Origin: Mycobacterium gastri
GTDB lineage: Bacteria > Actinomycetota > Actinomycetes > Mycobacteriales > Mycobacteriaceae
Direction of reading: 5' to 3'
Length of the DNA: 64,000 nt
Assembly (NCBI RefSeq): GCF_002102175.1
Contig: NZ_LQOX01000077.1
Location: forward strand, 33,229-97,228
Both the position numbers and the translations under genes were made by a program. Below, piece by piece: positions 10,646-20,273 of this stretch (position 1 is its first letter; the number at the start of each line of letters is the position of its first letter). Under the pieces are notes generated by a model that was not told where the DNA came from, did no database searches, and saw only the letters and a list, made by a program, of their open reading frames with translations.

Positions 10646-12051
10646 CGGCACCACTGCAGGCGCCGGTGACGGTGACGCCCCCGTTGCCGACCCGGCGCAA
10701 CGCCGAACTGCTGCTGTTGTGCTTCGCCGCGGTGGTCACCGTCACTGCGCTACTGATCGTGGAAGCCAACCAAGACCGCAGCCTCCATTGGGATTTGGCC
10801 AGCTACGGGCTGGCCTTCCTCACCCTGTTCGGCTTTGCGCACCTGGCCATCAGACGCTCCGCCCCGTTCACCGACCCCCTGCTGCTGCCGGTGGTGGCGC
10901 TGCTCAACGGGCTTGGCCTGGTGATGATCCACCGGCTCGACCTCGTCGAGGACGAGATCGGCCACCACAGTCATCCCAGCGCAAACCAGCAGATGCTATG
11001 GACCCTTGTCGGCGTGACCTCTTTCGCGCTGGTGGTGACCTTTCTCAAGGATCACCGCCAGCTCGCCCGCTACGGCTACACCTGCGGGCTCGCCGGTCTG
11101 GTCATGCTCGCCATACCCGCGCTGCTTCCCGCATCGTGGTCCGAGCAGAACGGCGCGAAAATCTGGATTCGCTTGCCCGGCTTCTCGATTCAGCCGGCCG
11201 AATTCTCCAAGATTTTGCTGCTGATCTTTTTTTCCGCGGTGCTGGTCGCCAAGCGCCGCCTGTTCACCAGCGCCGGCAAGCATCTGATGGGCCTGAACCT
11301 GCCGCGTCCGCGGGACCTCGCGCCACTGTTGGCGGCCTGGGTGATTTCGGTGGGTGTCATGGTCTTCGAGAAGGACCTCGGCACGTCGCTGCTGTTGTAT
11401 GCGTCGTTTCTGGTGGTCGTCTACCTGGCCACCCAGAAGTTCAGTTGGGTCGTCATCGGTCTGGCCCTGTTCGCGGCGGGCAGCGTAGTGGCGTACTTCG
11501 TTTTCAACCATGTCCGGGTCCGGGTGCAGACCTGGTGGGATCCGTTCGCCGATCCCGAAGGCAGCGGCTACCAGATGGTCCAATCGCTGTTCAGTTTCGC
11601 CACCGGCGGCATCTTCGGCACCGGGCTGGGTAACGGCCAACCCGACACCGTGCCCGCGGCATCGACCGACTTCATCATCGCCGCCTTCGGCGAGGAGCTC
11701 GGGTTGGTCGGCCTGGCCGCCATTTTGATGCTGTACACGATCGTCATCATCCGCGGCCTGCGCACCGCGATCGCCACCCGCGACAGCTTCGGCAAACTGC
11801 TGGCCGCGGGTCTGGCGTCGACGCTGGCCATCCAGCTGTTCATCGTGGTCGGCGGCGTCACCAAGCTCATTCCGCTGACCGGGCTGACCACACCGTGGAT
11901 GTCCTACGGTGGGTCGTCGCTGCTGGCCAACTATGTGCTGCTGGCCATATTGGCGCGCATCTCGCACTGCGCCCGACGTCCGCTGCGCACCCGCGCCCGA
12001 AATACGACGCCGATCGCGGCGGCCGGTACCGAGGTGATCGAGCGGGTATGA
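10642..12051 (+). CDS. rodA: SEDS peptidoglycan glycosyltransferase RodA
   Basis: This 469-residue polytopic membrane protein of the SEDS family has about 12 helices, with the conserved QPAEFSKILLL, FEKDLGTSLL, FAAFGEELG and the C-terminal TPWMSYGGSSLLANYVLLAIL. SEDS proteins polymerise lipid II into glycan strands and work with a class B penicillin-binding protein, here the next gene pbpA. The ATG overlaps the pstP stop and its own stop overlaps pbpA, so the cluster is translationally coupled. It corresponds to M. tuberculosis Rv0017c. Confidence 0.95.
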   Translation: MTAPLQAPVTVTPPLPTRRNAELLLLCFAAVVTVTALLIVEANQDRSLHWDLASYGLAFLTLFGFAHLAIRRSAPFTDPLLLPVVALLNGLGLVMIHRLDLVEDEIGHHSHPSANQQMLWTLVGVTSFALVVTFLKDHRQLARYGYTCGLAGLVMLAIPALLPASWSEQNGAKIWIRLPGFSIQPAEFSKILLLIFFSAVLVAKRRLFTSAGKHLMGLNLPRPRDLAPLLAAWVISVGVMVFEKDLGTSLLLYASFLVVVYLATQKFSWVVIGLALFAAGSVVAYFVFNHVRVRVQTWWDPFADPEGSGYQMVQSLFSFATGGIFGTGLGNGQPDTVPAASTDFIIAAFGEELGLVGLAAILMLYTIVIIRGLRTAIATRDSFGKLLAAGLASTLAIQLFIVVGGVTKLIPLTGLTTPWMSYGGSSLLANYVLLAILARISHCARRPLRTRARNTTPIAAAGTEVIERV

Positions 12052-13523
12052 ACGCCTCTCTGCGCCGGATCTCGGTGACCGTGATGGCGTTGATCGTGCT
12101 ACTGCTGCTCAACGCCACGATGACGCAGGTCTTCACCGCCGACGGGTTGCGCGCCGATCCGCGCAATCAGCGTGTCCTGCTCGACGAGTATTCGCGCCAG
12201 CGCGGCCAGATCACCGCGGGCGGGCAATTGCTGGCCTACTCGGTGGCGACCGACAGCCGCTTCCGTTTCCTGCGGGTCTATCCCAACCCCGAGATGTACG
12301 CGCCGGTCACCGGTTTCTACTCGCTGCGTTATTCCAGTACCGGTCTGGAACGCGCCGAGGATCCGCTGCTGAACGGGTCCGACCAGCGGTTGTTCGGCCG
12401 GCGACTGGCGGACTTCTTCACTGGGCGTGACCCGCGCGGCGGCAATGTCGATACCACCATCAACCCCCGCGTCCAGCAGGCCGGCTGGGACGCGATGCAA
12501 CAGGGCTGCGGCGGCCCCTGTAAAGGCGCGGTTGTGGCGCTGGAGCCGTCGACCGGCAAGATCTTGGCGCTGGTGTCGACACCGTCCTATGACCCCAACC
12601 TGCTCGCGTCGCACGATCCCGAGGTCCAGGCGCAAGCCTGGCAGCGGCTTCGCGACAGCCCCGACTCGCCGCTGACCAACCGTGCCATCGCGGAAACGTA
12701 CCCGCCGGGTTCCACCTTCAAAGTGATCACCACCGCGGCCGCGCTGCAGGCCGGAGCCACCGACAGCGAGCTGCTGACCGCCGCAGCCGAGATTCCACTG
12801 CCCGGAAGCACGGCGACATTGGAGAACTACGGCGGCACGACGTGCGGCGCCGAGCCGACCGTGTCGCTGAGCGTGGCATTCGCCAAGTCGTGTAACACCG
12901 CATTCGTCCAGTTGGGCATCCTTACCGGCGCAGCCGCGCTGCGCAGGACGGCGCAGGCGTTCGGCTTGGACACTTCGCCCGACCCGATACCGTTGCAGGT
13001 GGCCGAGTCGACCATCGGCGCGATTGCCGACACCGCCGCATTGGGTATGACCAGTATCGGGCAGAAGGACGTCGCGCTGACCCCGCTGCAGAACGCCGAA
13101 GTCGCGGCGACCATCGCCAACGGCGGGATCACCATGCGGCCCTACCTCGTGGACAACCTCCGCGGGCCCGACCTGGCCAACATCAGCACCACCGCGCCAT
13201 ATCAGCAGCGGCGCGCGGTGTCGCCGCAGGTCGCCGCTAAGCTAACAGAGCTGATGGTCGGCGCCGAGAAAGTCACACAGCAGAAAGGGGCCATCCCCGG
13301 CGTGCAGATCGCATCCAAGACGGGTACCGCAGAGCACGGCACAGACCCCCGTCATACTCCGCCCCATGCGTGGTACATCGCCTTCGCGCCGGCACAGGCG
13401 CCGAAGGTTGCCATCGCGGTGCTGGTGGAGAACGGGGGCGATCGCCTGTTCGCGACCGGTGGTGCGCTGGCCGCGCCGATCGGACGAGCCGTGATCGAAG
13501 CCGCGCTGCAGGGGGGCCCATGA
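12048..13523 (+). CDS. pbpA: Class B penicillin-binding protein PbpA
   Basis: This 491-residue peptidoglycan transpeptidase is anchored by an N-terminal helix ([20 protein letters not shown]). A dimerisation domain is followed by the transpeptidase domain with the catalytic motif STFK (in [12 protein letters not shown]), SCN (in FAKSCNTAF) and KTG (in ASKTGTAEH). It cross-links glycan strands made by RodA during growth and septation. The length equals that of the M. tuberculosis protein. The ATG at 12048 overlaps the rodA stop, and the TGA overlaps the pknA start. Confidence 0.95.
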   Translation: MNASLRRISVTVMALIVLLLLNATMTQVFTADGLRADPRNQRVLLDEYSRQRGQITAGGQLLAYSVATDSRFRFLRVYPNPEMYAPVTGFYSLRYSSTGLERAEDPLLNGSDQRLFGRRLADFFTGRDPRGGNVDTTINPRVQQAGWDAMQQGCGGPCKGAVVALEPSTGKILALVSTPSYDPNLLASHDPEVQAQAWQRLRDSPDSPLTNRAIAETYPPGSTFKVITTAAALQAGATDSELLTAAAEIPLPGSTATLENYGGTTCGAEPTVSLSVAFAKSCNTAFVQLGILTGAAALRRTAQAFGLDTSPDPIPLQVAESTIGAIADTAALGMTSIGQKDVALTPLQNAEVAATIANGGITMRPYLVDNLRGPDLANISTTAPYQQRRAVSPQVAAKLTELMVGAEKVTQQKGAIPGVQIASKTGTAEHGTDPRHTPPHAWYIAFAPAQAPKVAIAVLVENGGDRLFATGGALAAPIGRAVIEAALQGGP

Positions 13524-14788
13524 GTCCCCGAGTTGGTATGACGCTGTCCGGTCGCTACCGCCTGCAGCGGCTCATCGCCACCGGCGGCATGGGGCAGGTC
13601 TGGGAAGCGGTCGACAGCCGGCTGGGCCGGCGGGTGGCCGTCAAGGTGCTCAAGAACGAGTTCTCATCCGATCCGGAGTTCATCGAACGGTTCCGGGCCG
13701 AGGCCCGCACCACGGCCATGCTGAACCACCCGGGGATCGCGGCCGTCCACGACTACGGCGAGAGCCAGATGGACGGCGAGGGTCGCACCGCGTACCTGGT
13801 GATGGAACTGGTCAACGGCGAGCCGCTGAATTCGGTGCTCAAGCGGACCGGCCGGCTGTCGCTGCGGCATGCGCTCGACATGCTCGAGCAGACCGGCCGC
13901 GCTCTTCAGGTTGCGCACGCGGCCGGACTGGTGCACCGCGACGTCAAGCCGGGCAACATCTTGATCACGCCCACCGGCCAGGTGAAGATCACCGACTTCG
14001 GGATCGCCAAGGCCGTCGACGCGGCACCGGTGACGCAGACCGGAATGGTGATGGGCACCGCCCAATACATCGCGCCCGAACAGGCTCTGGGTCACGACGC
14101 GACCCCGGCCAGTGACGTGTATTCGTTGGGAGTTGTTGGCTACGAAGCGGTTTCGGGCAAGCGGCCGTTCACCGGTGACGGCGCCCTGACGGTGGCGATG
14201 AAGCACATCAAGGAACCGCCGCCGCCGCTGCCGGCCGAGCTGCCGCCCAATGTGCGCGAACTCATCGAGATCACACTGGTGAAAAACCCCCAGATGCGCT
14301 ATCGCAGTGGGGGGCCGTTCGCTGACGCCGTCGCTGCGGTGCGGGCCGGCCGGCGACCGCCGCGGCCCAGCCAGTCACCACCGCCCGGCCGGGCCGCGCC
14401 GGCGGCGATTCCGTCGAGCGCGCCGGCCCGGATCGCGGGCAACCCCGCCAGCCGGGCCACGGCTCCGCGCCGCTCCCGGCCGGCGACCGGGGGAAACCGG
14501 CCACCGGCGCGACGTACGTTCTCGTCGGGCCAGCGGGCGCTCTTGTGGGCTGCCGGCGTCCTCGGGGCGCTGGCCATCATCATCGCGGTGCTCATCGTCA
14601 TCAATTCGCGTGGCGACAACCAGCCGCAGCTGCCGCCCCCGACCGTGACCGACACCGGAAGCCCGCCAGCCAGCCAGACGCCGACCGGTCAGGGTTTGCG
14701 ACTCCGGACGAGTTTCGGCACGGTCGACGACACGGACCTGCGGCCGACTCATCATGTGTCGCTGGACCGATACGAGACATCGCGATGA
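13520..14788 (+). CDS. pknA: Transmembrane Ser/Thr kinase PknA
   Basis: This 422-residue eukaryotic-type kinase has its kinase domain at about 10-275. It shows a TGGMGQVW P-loop, catalytic K42, H139-R140-D141, DFG 159-161 and activation-loop T172/T174 in [11 protein letters not shown] Pro/Arg-rich linker, one helix ([21 protein letters not shown], about 340-362) and a short extracytoplasmic tail without PASTA repeats follow. It phosphorylates division and cell-wall proteins (Wag31, FtsZ, FipA) and activates PknB. It overlaps both neighbours by ATGA. The tail ends about nine residues shorter than the M. tuberculosis protein. Confidence 0.95.
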   Translation: MSPRVGMTLSGRYRLQRLIATGGMGQVWEAVDSRLGRRVAVKVLKNEFSSDPEFIERFRAEARTTAMLNHPGIAAVHDYGESQMDGEGRTAYLVMELVNGEPLNSVLKRTGRLSLRHALDMLEQTGRALQVAHAAGLVHRDVKPGNILITPTGQVKITDFGIAKAVDAAPVTQTGMVMGTAQYIAPEQALGHDATPASDVYSLGVVGYEAVSGKRPFTGDGALTVAMKHIKEPPPPLPAELPPNVRELIEITLVKNPQMRYRSGGPFADAVAAVRAGRRPPRPSQSPPPGRAAPAAIPSSAPARIAGNPASRATAPRRSRPATGGNRPPARRTFSSGQRALLWAAGVLGALAIIIAVLIVINSRGDNQPQLPPPTVTDTGSPPASQTPTGQGLRLRTSFGTVDDTDLRPTHHVSLDRYETSR

Positions 14789-16665
14789 CCACCCCTCGGC
14801 ACCTCTCCGATCGCTATGAACTGGGCGACATCCTCGGATTCGGGGGTATGTCCGAGGTTCACCTGGCGCGCGATCTGCGGCTACACCGCGACGTGGCGGT
14901 GAAGGTGCTGCGCGCCGATCTGGCCCGCGACCCCAGCTTTTACCTGCGCTTCCGGCGGGAGGCGCAAAACGCGGCCGCACTGAACCACCCGGCGATCGTG
15001 GCGGTGTACGACACCGGCGAAGCCGAAACGTCCGCCGGTCCGTTGCCCTACATCGTCATGGAGTACGTCGACGGCGTCACCCTTCGTGACATCGTGCACA
15101 CCGAAGGCCCGATGCCGCCGAAGCAGGCCATCGAAGTGATCGCCGACGCCTGCCAGGCGCTGAACTTCAGCCACCAAAACGGCATCGTTCATCGTGACGT
15201 CAAGCCGGCCAACATCATGATCAGCTCGACCAATGCGGTGAAGGTGATGGACTTCGGCATTGCCCGGGCAATCGCCGACAGCGGAAACAGCGTCACCCAG
15301 ACGGCCGCGGTGATCGGGACGGCGCAATATCTGTCCCCCGAACAGGCCCGCGGTGATGCAGTCGACGCGCGATCCGATGTCTATTCGTTGGGGTGTGTGC
15401 TGTACGAAATCCTGACCGGCGAACCGCCGTTCACCGGTGACTCGCCGGTGGCGGTGGCCTACCAGCACGTCCGCGAAGACCCCATCCCGCCCTCAGAACG
15501 CCATGAGGGCATCTCCGCCGACCTGGACGCTGTTGTCCTCAAGGCGCTGGCCAAGAACCCGGAAAACCGTTACCAGACCGCCGCGGAAATGCGCGCCGAC
15601 CTGGTCCGGGTGCACAACGGTGAGCCACCGGAGGCACCCAAGGTGCTCAGCGGCGCCGAGCGGCGCTCGTTGCTGGCGGCCACACCTGGACATCCCGCCG
15701 GTCCGCGTACCGATCCGCTGCCTCGCCAGGTCCTAGACCACACCGATCGGGACCGCACCACCCCTTCGGTGGGCCGCTGGGTCGCCGTGGTCGCGGTGCT
15801 GGCGGTGCTGACGATCGCCGTCACGATCGCCATCAACACCTTCGGCGGCAACACCCGCAAGGTCCAGGTGCCCGACGTGCGTGGCCAAGCATCCGCCGAC
15901 GCCATAGCCGCGCTGCAAAACCGCGGCTTCAAGACCCGCACGCTGCAGAAACCGGACTCGACGATCCCGCCCGACCACGTCATCGGGACCGACCCGGCTG
16001 CCAACACCTCGGTGGGTGCGGGGGCCGACATCACCATCAACGTCTCCACCGGACCCGAGCAGCGTGAGCTGCCCGATGTCTCGTCGCTGACCTATGCCGA
16101 AGCGGTCAAGAAGCTGACCGCCGCGGGCTTCAGCAAATTCAAGCAGGCCGCCTCGCCGTCCTCCCCGGAGATGGCGGGCAAGGTCATCGGGACCAACCCA
16201 CCGGCCAACCAGACCTCGGCAATCACCAACGTGATCACGATCATCGTCGGCTCCGGGCCCGAGGCCAAACAGATCCCCGACGTCGCGGGTCAGACCGTCG
16301 ACCTGGCGCAGAAGAACCTCACCGTCTACGGCTTCACCAAGTTCAGCCAAGCGCAGGTGGACAGCCCGAAGCCGACCGGTGACGTGGTCGGCACCAACCC
16401 ACCCGCGGGCACCACCGCTCCGGTCGATTCGGTGATCGAACTACAAGTGTCCAAGGGCAACCAGTTCGTCATGCCCGACCTGTCCGGCATGTTCTGGACC
16501 GACGCCGAACCGCGGCTGCGCGCGCTGGGCTGGACCGGGGTGCTGGACAAGGGACCCGACGTCGACGCCGGCGGGTCCCAGCACAACCGGGTGGTCTACC
16601 AGAACCCGCCAGCGGGTTCCGGTGTCAACCGGGACGGCATCATCACGCTGAAGTTCGGTCAGTAG
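14785..16665 (+). CDS. pknB: Transmembrane Ser/Thr kinase PknB with four PASTA domains
   Basis: This 626-residue protein has the same length as in M. tuberculosis. The kinase domain (about 1-280) shows [10 protein letters not shown]40, H137-R138-D139 region, DFG 157-159 region and the activation threonines in [12 protein letters not shown] helix ([19 protein letters not shown], about 332-352) leads to four PASTA repeats of about 68 residues (each with VPDV, LPDV, IPDV or MPDL openings) that sense muropeptides or lipid II outside the cell. It phosphorylates CwlM, the MurJ pseudokinase and FhaA, coordinating peptidoglycan synthesis. Its 3' end overlaps the convergent trpG by 23 bp. Confidence 0.96.
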   Translation: MTTPRHLSDRYELGDILGFGGMSEVHLARDLRLHRDVAVKVLRADLARDPSFYLRFRREAQNAAALNHPAIVAVYDTGEAETSAGPLPYIVMEYVDGVTLRDIVHTEGPMPPKQAIEVIADACQALNFSHQNGIVHRDVKPANIMISSTNAVKVMDFGIARAIADSGNSVTQTAAVIGTAQYLSPEQARGDAVDARSDVYSLGCVLYEILTGEPPFTGDSPVAVAYQHVREDPIPPSERHEGISADLDAVVLKALAKNPENRYQTAAEMRADLVRVHNGEPPEAPKVLSGAERRSLLAATPGHPAGPRTDPLPRQVLDHTDRDRTTPSVGRWVAVVAVLAVLTIAVTIAINTFGGNTRKVQVPDVRGQASADAIAALQNRGFKTRTLQKPDSTIPPDHVIGTDPAANTSVGAGADITINVSTGPEQRELPDVSSLTYAEAVKKLTAAGFSKFKQAASPSSPEMAGKVIGTNPPANQTSAITNVITIIVGSGPEAKQIPDVAGQTVDLAQKNLTVYGFTKFSQAQVDSPKPTGDVVGTNPPAGTTAPVDSVIELQVSKGNQFVMPDLSGMFWTDAEPRLRALGWTGVLDKGPDVDAGGSQHNRVVYQNPPAGSGVNRDGIITLKFGQ

Positions 16666-17341
16666 TCCCGGCTGTGCCGGCCGCCGCGGTCGGCAGGTGC
16701 GGCCGGACGGCGGTGAGCACTTCGTTTTCCAGCCGGCGCACCAACGTGTCGTTGCGCGCCCAGCCGCAATAGGTCAGCCAGTTGGCCAGCATCCGGTGTC
16801 CGCCCTCGGTCAGGATCGACTCGGGATGAAACTGGACACCGTGAATCGGCAACTCGCGGTGACGCACGCCCATGATCACCCCGCTGCGGGTATGGGCGGT
16901 GACCTCCAGCTCGGCCGGCAGCGACTCCGGCAGGATGGTCAGCGAGTGATACCGCGTTGCCGTGAATGGGTCCGGAAGTCCTTGCAGTACACCGATGTTC
17001 GTGTGGTAGACGCTGCTGGTCTTGCCATGCAACAACTCGGGCGCGCGGTCGACGGTGGCCCCGAACGCCACGCCGATGGCCTGGTGTCCCAGGCACACGC
17101 CCAGCAGCGGGGTCCGCGCCGCGGCGCACGCCGCGACCATGCTCACCGACGCGCCCGCGCGTTCCGGCGTGCCGGGGCCGGGGCTCAGCAGCACACCCTC
17201 GAATTGCTCGGCGACGGCGTTCTCGTCGGCGAGCCGGGGATCGTCGTTGCGCCACACCTGGGCCTCGACGCCCAATTGGCCCAGGTACTGGACCAGGTTG
17301 AACACGAAGCTGTCGTAGTTGTCGACGACCAGAATCCGCAT
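16643..17341 (-). CDS. trpG: Glutamine amidotransferase, anthranilate/aminodeoxychorismate synthase component II
   Basis: This 232-residue class I glutamine amidotransferase opens MRILVVDNYDSFVFNLVQYL. The catalytic triad is C83 (GVCLGHQ), H172 and E174 (VQFHPES), and the oxyanion segment is LLSPGPGTPE. It supplies ammonia to a chorismate-using partner (TrpE or PabB) encoded elsewhere, so it may serve tryptophan, folate or both, as in single-copy TrpG/PabA proteins. The length equals M. tuberculosis Rv0013. The 3' end runs 23 bp into pknB on the opposite strand, so the two genes are convergent and share coding sequence. Confidence 0.93.
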   Translation of the reverse strand: MRILVVDNYDSFVFNLVQYLGQLGVEAQVWRNDDPRLADENAVAEQFEGVLLSPGPGTPERAGASVSMVAACAAARTPLLGVCLGHQAIGVAFGATVDRAPELLHGKTSSVYHTNIGVLQGLPDPFTATRYHSLTILPESLPAELEVTAHTRSGVIMGVRHRELPIHGVQFHPESILTEGGHRMLANWLTYCGWARNDTLVRRLENEVLTAVRPHLPTAAAGTAGTTDRTSA

Positions 17342-17363
17342 CGTGACAGGTTACCGTCCGGCC

Positions 17364-18107
17364 TCAGTAACCCACGGGCCCCAGCGGCTGCGCAAAATGC
17401 AGCCGGACCGGTTCGGAATGTCCGACGACCGGTACGTCGGACTTGCTTTCTTCGTGGTAGCCCAATCCGAACCGGACCACGTACTGCTTGTAGAGGGTCA
17501 CCAACGGAGCCGCGGCCAAGGCTGCTTGCATCGCCGCGGGATTGCCGATCGCGGTGATCGTGTAGGGCGGGCTGTAAGTGCGTCCATTGAGCAGCAACGT
17601 GTTGCCGACGCAACGCACCACCGAGGTCGCGACGATGCGCTGGTCCTGCATCTGGATCGCCTCGGCGCCCGCGCTCCACACCGCGTTCAAGACGGCATCG
17701 ATGTCCTGCTGGTGCACCACCAGGTCGTCGGGGGACGCGTCGCGGGGAAAGCGACCCTGGGCGTCGCGCTGCGCGTCGTTGAGCGTCACCACCACGCCGG
17801 GGCCGTGGACGGGGTTCATGCCCGCCTCGCCGGCCAGTTCGGCTGCCCGCCTGAGCATCGCCGCCAATGCGGTATCCGACGACGGAGCGTGTGCTGTGTC
17901 GATCCGTTTGGTCAGCGCGTCCCGCTGGGCATCCAGCCGGTTCACTGACGACTGGGCGTGACGGACGAGATCGACGAGCCGCGGCGCGTCGCTGTGGCGA
18001 ATCTCCGCACCGCCGGAAACCCCATGCGTGGCGGCCAGCAACAAGCCGGCGAGCAGGCACACCAATGGAACACCGAAACGCCATGGCGAGCGCCGCTCAT
18101 CGGTCAT
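17364..18107 (-). CDS. DUF881 membrane-anchored protein (Rv0012-like)
   Basis: About 247 residues: an N-terminal signal-anchor (FGVPLVCLLAGLLLAATHGV, about 10-29), a coiled region (LVDLVRHAQSSVNRLDAQRDAL), then the DUF881 domain with NPVHGPGVVVTLNDA, HQQDIDAVLNAVWSAGAEAI and the TYSPPYTITAIGNP segment. DUF881 proteins face the periplasm and are often found near division genes (YlxW/YlxX in Firmicutes); their role is unknown. The start at ATG 18107 gives MTDERRSPWRF; a GTG one codon upstream is possible. It is divergent from crgA. Confidence 0.85.
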   Translation of the reverse strand: MTDERRSPWRFGVPLVCLLAGLLLAATHGVSGGAEIRHSDAPRLVDLVRHAQSSVNRLDAQRDALTKRIDTAHAPSSDTALAAMLRRAAELAGEAGMNPVHGPGVVVTLNDAQRDAQGRFPRDASPDDLVVHQQDIDAVLNAVWSAGAEAIQMQDQRIVATSVVRCVGNTLLLNGRTYSPPYTITAIGNPAAMQAALAAAPLVTLYKQYVVRFGLGYHEESKSDVPVVGHSEPVRLHFAQPLGPVGY

Positions 18108-18239
18108 CACGTCTCCGTTTCCTGGTCGCGAGGCCAGTTGGGTTAGTCTCGTAGCCAAGCTTTGGCTGCATTGCAGTTGCAGTCGCAATCGTTGCACTTT
18201 GTCCGCTCACCGTGTTGTTGAGGTATCCCGAGGTATTAC

Positions 18240-18521
18240 ATGCCCAAGTCGAAGGTCCGCAAGAAGAACGACTTCACCGTCAAGCCGGTGAGCCGCACAC
18301 CCGTGAAAGTGAAGGTCGGACCATCCAGTGTGTGGTTCGTCTCCTTGTTCATCGGGTTGATGCTGATCGGCCTCGTCTGGTTGATGGTGTTTCAGTTGGC
18401 CGCCCTCGGTAGTCAGGCCCCCAAGGCGCTGCAGTGGATGGCGGATCTGGGCCCGTGGAACTACGCCATCGCGTTCGCTTTCATGATCACCGGTTTGTTG
18501 CTCACCATGCGGTGGCACTGA
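18240..18521 (+). CDS. crgA: Septation regulator CrgA
   Basis: This 93-residue protein matches M. tuberculosis CrgA in length and sequence ([20 protein letters not shown]). A basic cytoplasmic head is followed by two membrane helices ([21 protein letters not shown], about 31-52, and [17 protein letters not shown], about 74-90). CrgA recruits and stabilises FtsI, FtsQ and other divisome proteins at the septum. It interacts with CwsA, encoded 1.3 kb away. A perfect 18-bp palindrome lies 14 bp after its stop, and a DnaA-box match lies in the following spacer. Confidence 0.95.
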   Translation: MPKSKVRKKNDFTVKPVSRTPVKVKVGPSSVWFVSLFIGLMLIGLVWLMVFQLAALGSQAPKALQWMADLGPWNYAIAFAFMITGLLLTMRWH

Positions 18522-18534
18522 GGCGCAGCGCACT

Positions 18535-18552
18535 CGAAATGAATTCATTTCG
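18535..18552. repeat. Perfect 18-bp palindrome downstream of crgA
   Basis: CGAAATGAATTCATTTCG is a perfect inverted repeat between crgA (ends 18521) and the PH-like gene (starts 18677). It is AT-richer than its surroundings and lacks a following T tract. It could be an operator or a weak terminator stem. Which of these it is cannot be decided from sequence. Confidence 0.6.
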
Positions 18553-18632
18553 GGCCGGGCTCTTTACTGATCCAGCAACCTTGCGGTTCGTCAATCACAT
18601 GGATGTGATTTATCCCCACTGTTGATAGCGTC

Positions 18633-18641
18633 TGTGGATAA
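18633..18641 (-). promoter_or_regulatory. DnaA-box match upstream of the PH-like gene
   Basis: TGTGGATAA is the exact reverse complement of the DnaA box TTATCCACA. A second similar site, TTATCCCCA, lies at 18610-18618. Both fall in the 155-bp spacer after crgA, about 15 kb from oriC. They may mark DnaA-dependent transcription control. Confidence 0.5.
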
Positions 18642-18676
18642 CCGAGTCTGCGGTGGTCGGAGGGTCTGGATAGCGC

Positions 18677-19102
18677 ATGCAGCAAACACAGTGGTCGCCT
18701 CCGCCGGCAGGAATCGCTGGCTGCGGCGTTGCGGGCGTATTGATGGCTATCGGTTCTGTGACCTTGGTCACAGATCTGCCGGGGCGCGCGCTGGCCATGG
18801 TTGCGGCACTGGGTTTGATCTTGTTTGCCGGCATTTCCTGGCGCGCACGGCCGAAGCTGGCAATCACCGGTGACGGGCTGGCGATCCGGGGGTGGTTGCG
18901 GACGCAGTTATTGCGGCGTCCCGACATCAAGATCATCCGGATCTCTCAGTTCCGGCGTTACGCGCGCAACGTTCGACTCCTCGAGATCGAGACGGTCAAC
19001 GACCGACTGTTCATCTTGTCCCGTTGGGACCTTGGGACCGATCCGCTCAACGTGCTCGATGCCTTGACCGCAGCCGGCTACGCCGGCTCGGGGCGTGGGT
19101 AG
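18677..19102 (+). CDS. PH-domain-like membrane protein (Rv0010c orthologue)
   Basis: This 141-residue protein has two N-terminal hydrophobic segments (GIAGCGVAGVLMAIGSVTLV and ALAMVAALGLILFAGISW, about 12-54). A small bacterial PH-like beta domain follows (RPKLAITGDGLAIRGW through RLLEIETVNDRLFILSRWDLG). The length equals that of M. tuberculosis Rv0010c. The family has no assigned reaction; such proteins are integral membrane proteins with a cytoplasmic domain. It is convergent with ppiA, with nine bases between the stops. Confidence 0.85.
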   Translation: MQQTQWSPPPAGIAGCGVAGVLMAIGSVTLVTDLPGRALAMVAALGLILFAGISWRARPKLAITGDGLAIRGWLRTQLLRRPDIKIIRISQFRRYARNVRLLEIETVNDRLFILSRWDLGTDPLNVLDALTAAGYAGSGRG

Positions 19103-19111
19103 AGCGGTGGT

Positions 19112-19660
19112 TCAGGAGATGGTGATCGATTCGATCACCACCGGGTCGGTGGGCCGATCGTTGCCGTCGGTGGGTGTCGTCGCGATGGCGTCGACGACGC
19201 GCTGCGATTCCGGATCGGTCACCTCACCGAAGATCGTGTGGCGCCGGTTCAGGTGCGGAGTCTTGCCCACGGTGATGAAGAACTGTGAGCCGTTGGTGCC
19301 GGGCCCGGCGTTGGCCATCGCCAACAGGTAGGGCTTGTCGAATTGCAGTTCGGGGTGGAACTCGTCGGCGAACTTGTAGCCGGGCCCACCGCGGCCGGTG
19401 CCGGTCGGGTCGCCACCCTGGATCATGAAGCCGTTGATCACCCGGTGAAAGACCGCTCCGTCGTAGAACGGGCCGGCGGTGCCTCCCGATGCATTCTGGG
19501 TCGAGTAATCCTTGGTGCCCTGCGCCAGGCCGACGAAGTTGGCGACAGTCTTGGGTGCGTGGTTTCCGAAGAGGGCGACCTTGATGTCTCCGCGGTTGGT
19601 GTGCAGCGTGGCGGTGGCGGTCTGAAACGGGCTGTTGGTCACGGGATCACAGTGTGCCAT
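19112..19660 (-). CDS. ppiA: Cyclophilin-type peptidyl-prolyl isomerase PpiA
   Basis: This 182-residue cyclophilin catalyses cis-trans isomerisation of prolyl bonds. The core motifs [34 protein letters not shown] and HTIFGEV are intact and include the active-site R, F, Q and H positions of the fold. No signal peptide is seen, so it is cytosolic by sequence. The ATG at 19660 gives the M. tuberculosis-like [10 protein letters not shown] start; seven further upstream codons are possible but unlikely. An inverted repeat overlaps the gene's 3' end. Confidence 0.94.
   Translation of the reverse strand: MAHCDPVTNSPFQTATATLHTNRGDIKVALFGNHAPKTVANFVGLAQGTKDYSTQNASGGTAGPFYDGAVFHRVINGFMIQGGDPTGTGRGGPGYKFADEFHPELQFDKPYLLAMANAGPGTNGSQFFITVGKTPHLNRRHTIFGEVTDPESQRVVDAIATTPTDGNDRPTDPVVIESITIS
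19121..19139. terminator. Inverted repeat at the convergent ends of the Rv0010c-like gene and ppiA
   Basis: GGTGATCGA-T-TCGATCACC gives a stem of nine perfect pairs around one base, inside the last ppiA codons and 19 bp after the stop of the opposing gene. It could act as a two-way terminator stem, but the one-base loop and lack of a T tract make that uncertain. Confidence 0.3.
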
Positions 19661-19815
19661 TACCGGGTGGCGTGGCCGCACCCGGTGTCACCCGACGCGA
19701 ACCGCGCGGTATTGAGGCAATGGGCCCGCGGACGTCCTTGTGGTGGCAGTCTGTGGGGGTATCGGAGTGACTCTGGGCTAAGGAATCGACCAGCCAGACA
19801 CCAGAAAGGCGGCAG

Positions 19816-20244
19816 ATGAGCGAGCAGGTGGAAACCCGGTTGACCCCGAGGGAGCGACTGACCCGCGGCCTGACCTATTCGGCGGTGGGCCCCGTGGACG
19901 TGACCCGGGGCGTCGTCGGACTCGGAGTACAGTCCGCGCATTCGACCGCCTCGGAACTTCGTCGCCGTTATCGGGAAGGCCGGCTGGCCCGCGAGATCGC
20001 CGCCGCTCAAGAAACACTTGCCCAGGAGCTCGCCGCTGCCCAGGAAGTGGTGGCGAACCTGCCCCAGGTGCTTCAGGAAGCACGCCGGTCCCAGCGCCGC
20101 GGTAAGAAGCGGGTGTGGGTGATCGCCGGTGCCGCCGTCGTCGTCGTGGCGGGCGGTGCGGTGGCATTCACCGTCGTGCGGCGCTCGTCGCGCCCGGAGC
20201 CTTCGCCGCGCCCGCCGAGTGTGGACGTGCAGCCGCGCCCGTAG
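19816..20244 (+). CDS. cwsA: Cell wall synthesis protein CwsA
   Basis: This 142-residue protein matches M. tuberculosis CwsA (Rv0008c). An N-terminal segment LTPRERLTRGLTYSAVGPVDVTRGVVGLG precedes a charged alpha-helical, probably coiled-coil region (about 45-90, EIAAAQETLAQELAAAQEVV). One C-terminal helix follows (VWVIAGAAVVVVAGGAVAFTVV, about 99-120), then a Pro/Arg tail. CwsA is a membrane protein that interacts with CrgA and Wag31 and affects polar growth and division. The ATG at 19816 follows AAAGGCGGCAG. Confidence 0.92.
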   Translation: MSEQVETRLTPRERLTRGLTYSAVGPVDVTRGVVGLGVQSAHSTASELRRRYREGRLAREIAAAQETLAQELAAAQEVVANLPQVLQEARRSQRRGKKRVWVIAGAAVVVVAGGAVAFTVVRRSSRPEPSPRPPSVDVQPRP

Positions 20245-20273
20245 GGCACGGAATCTCGGGGGCCAGGCTTGCG

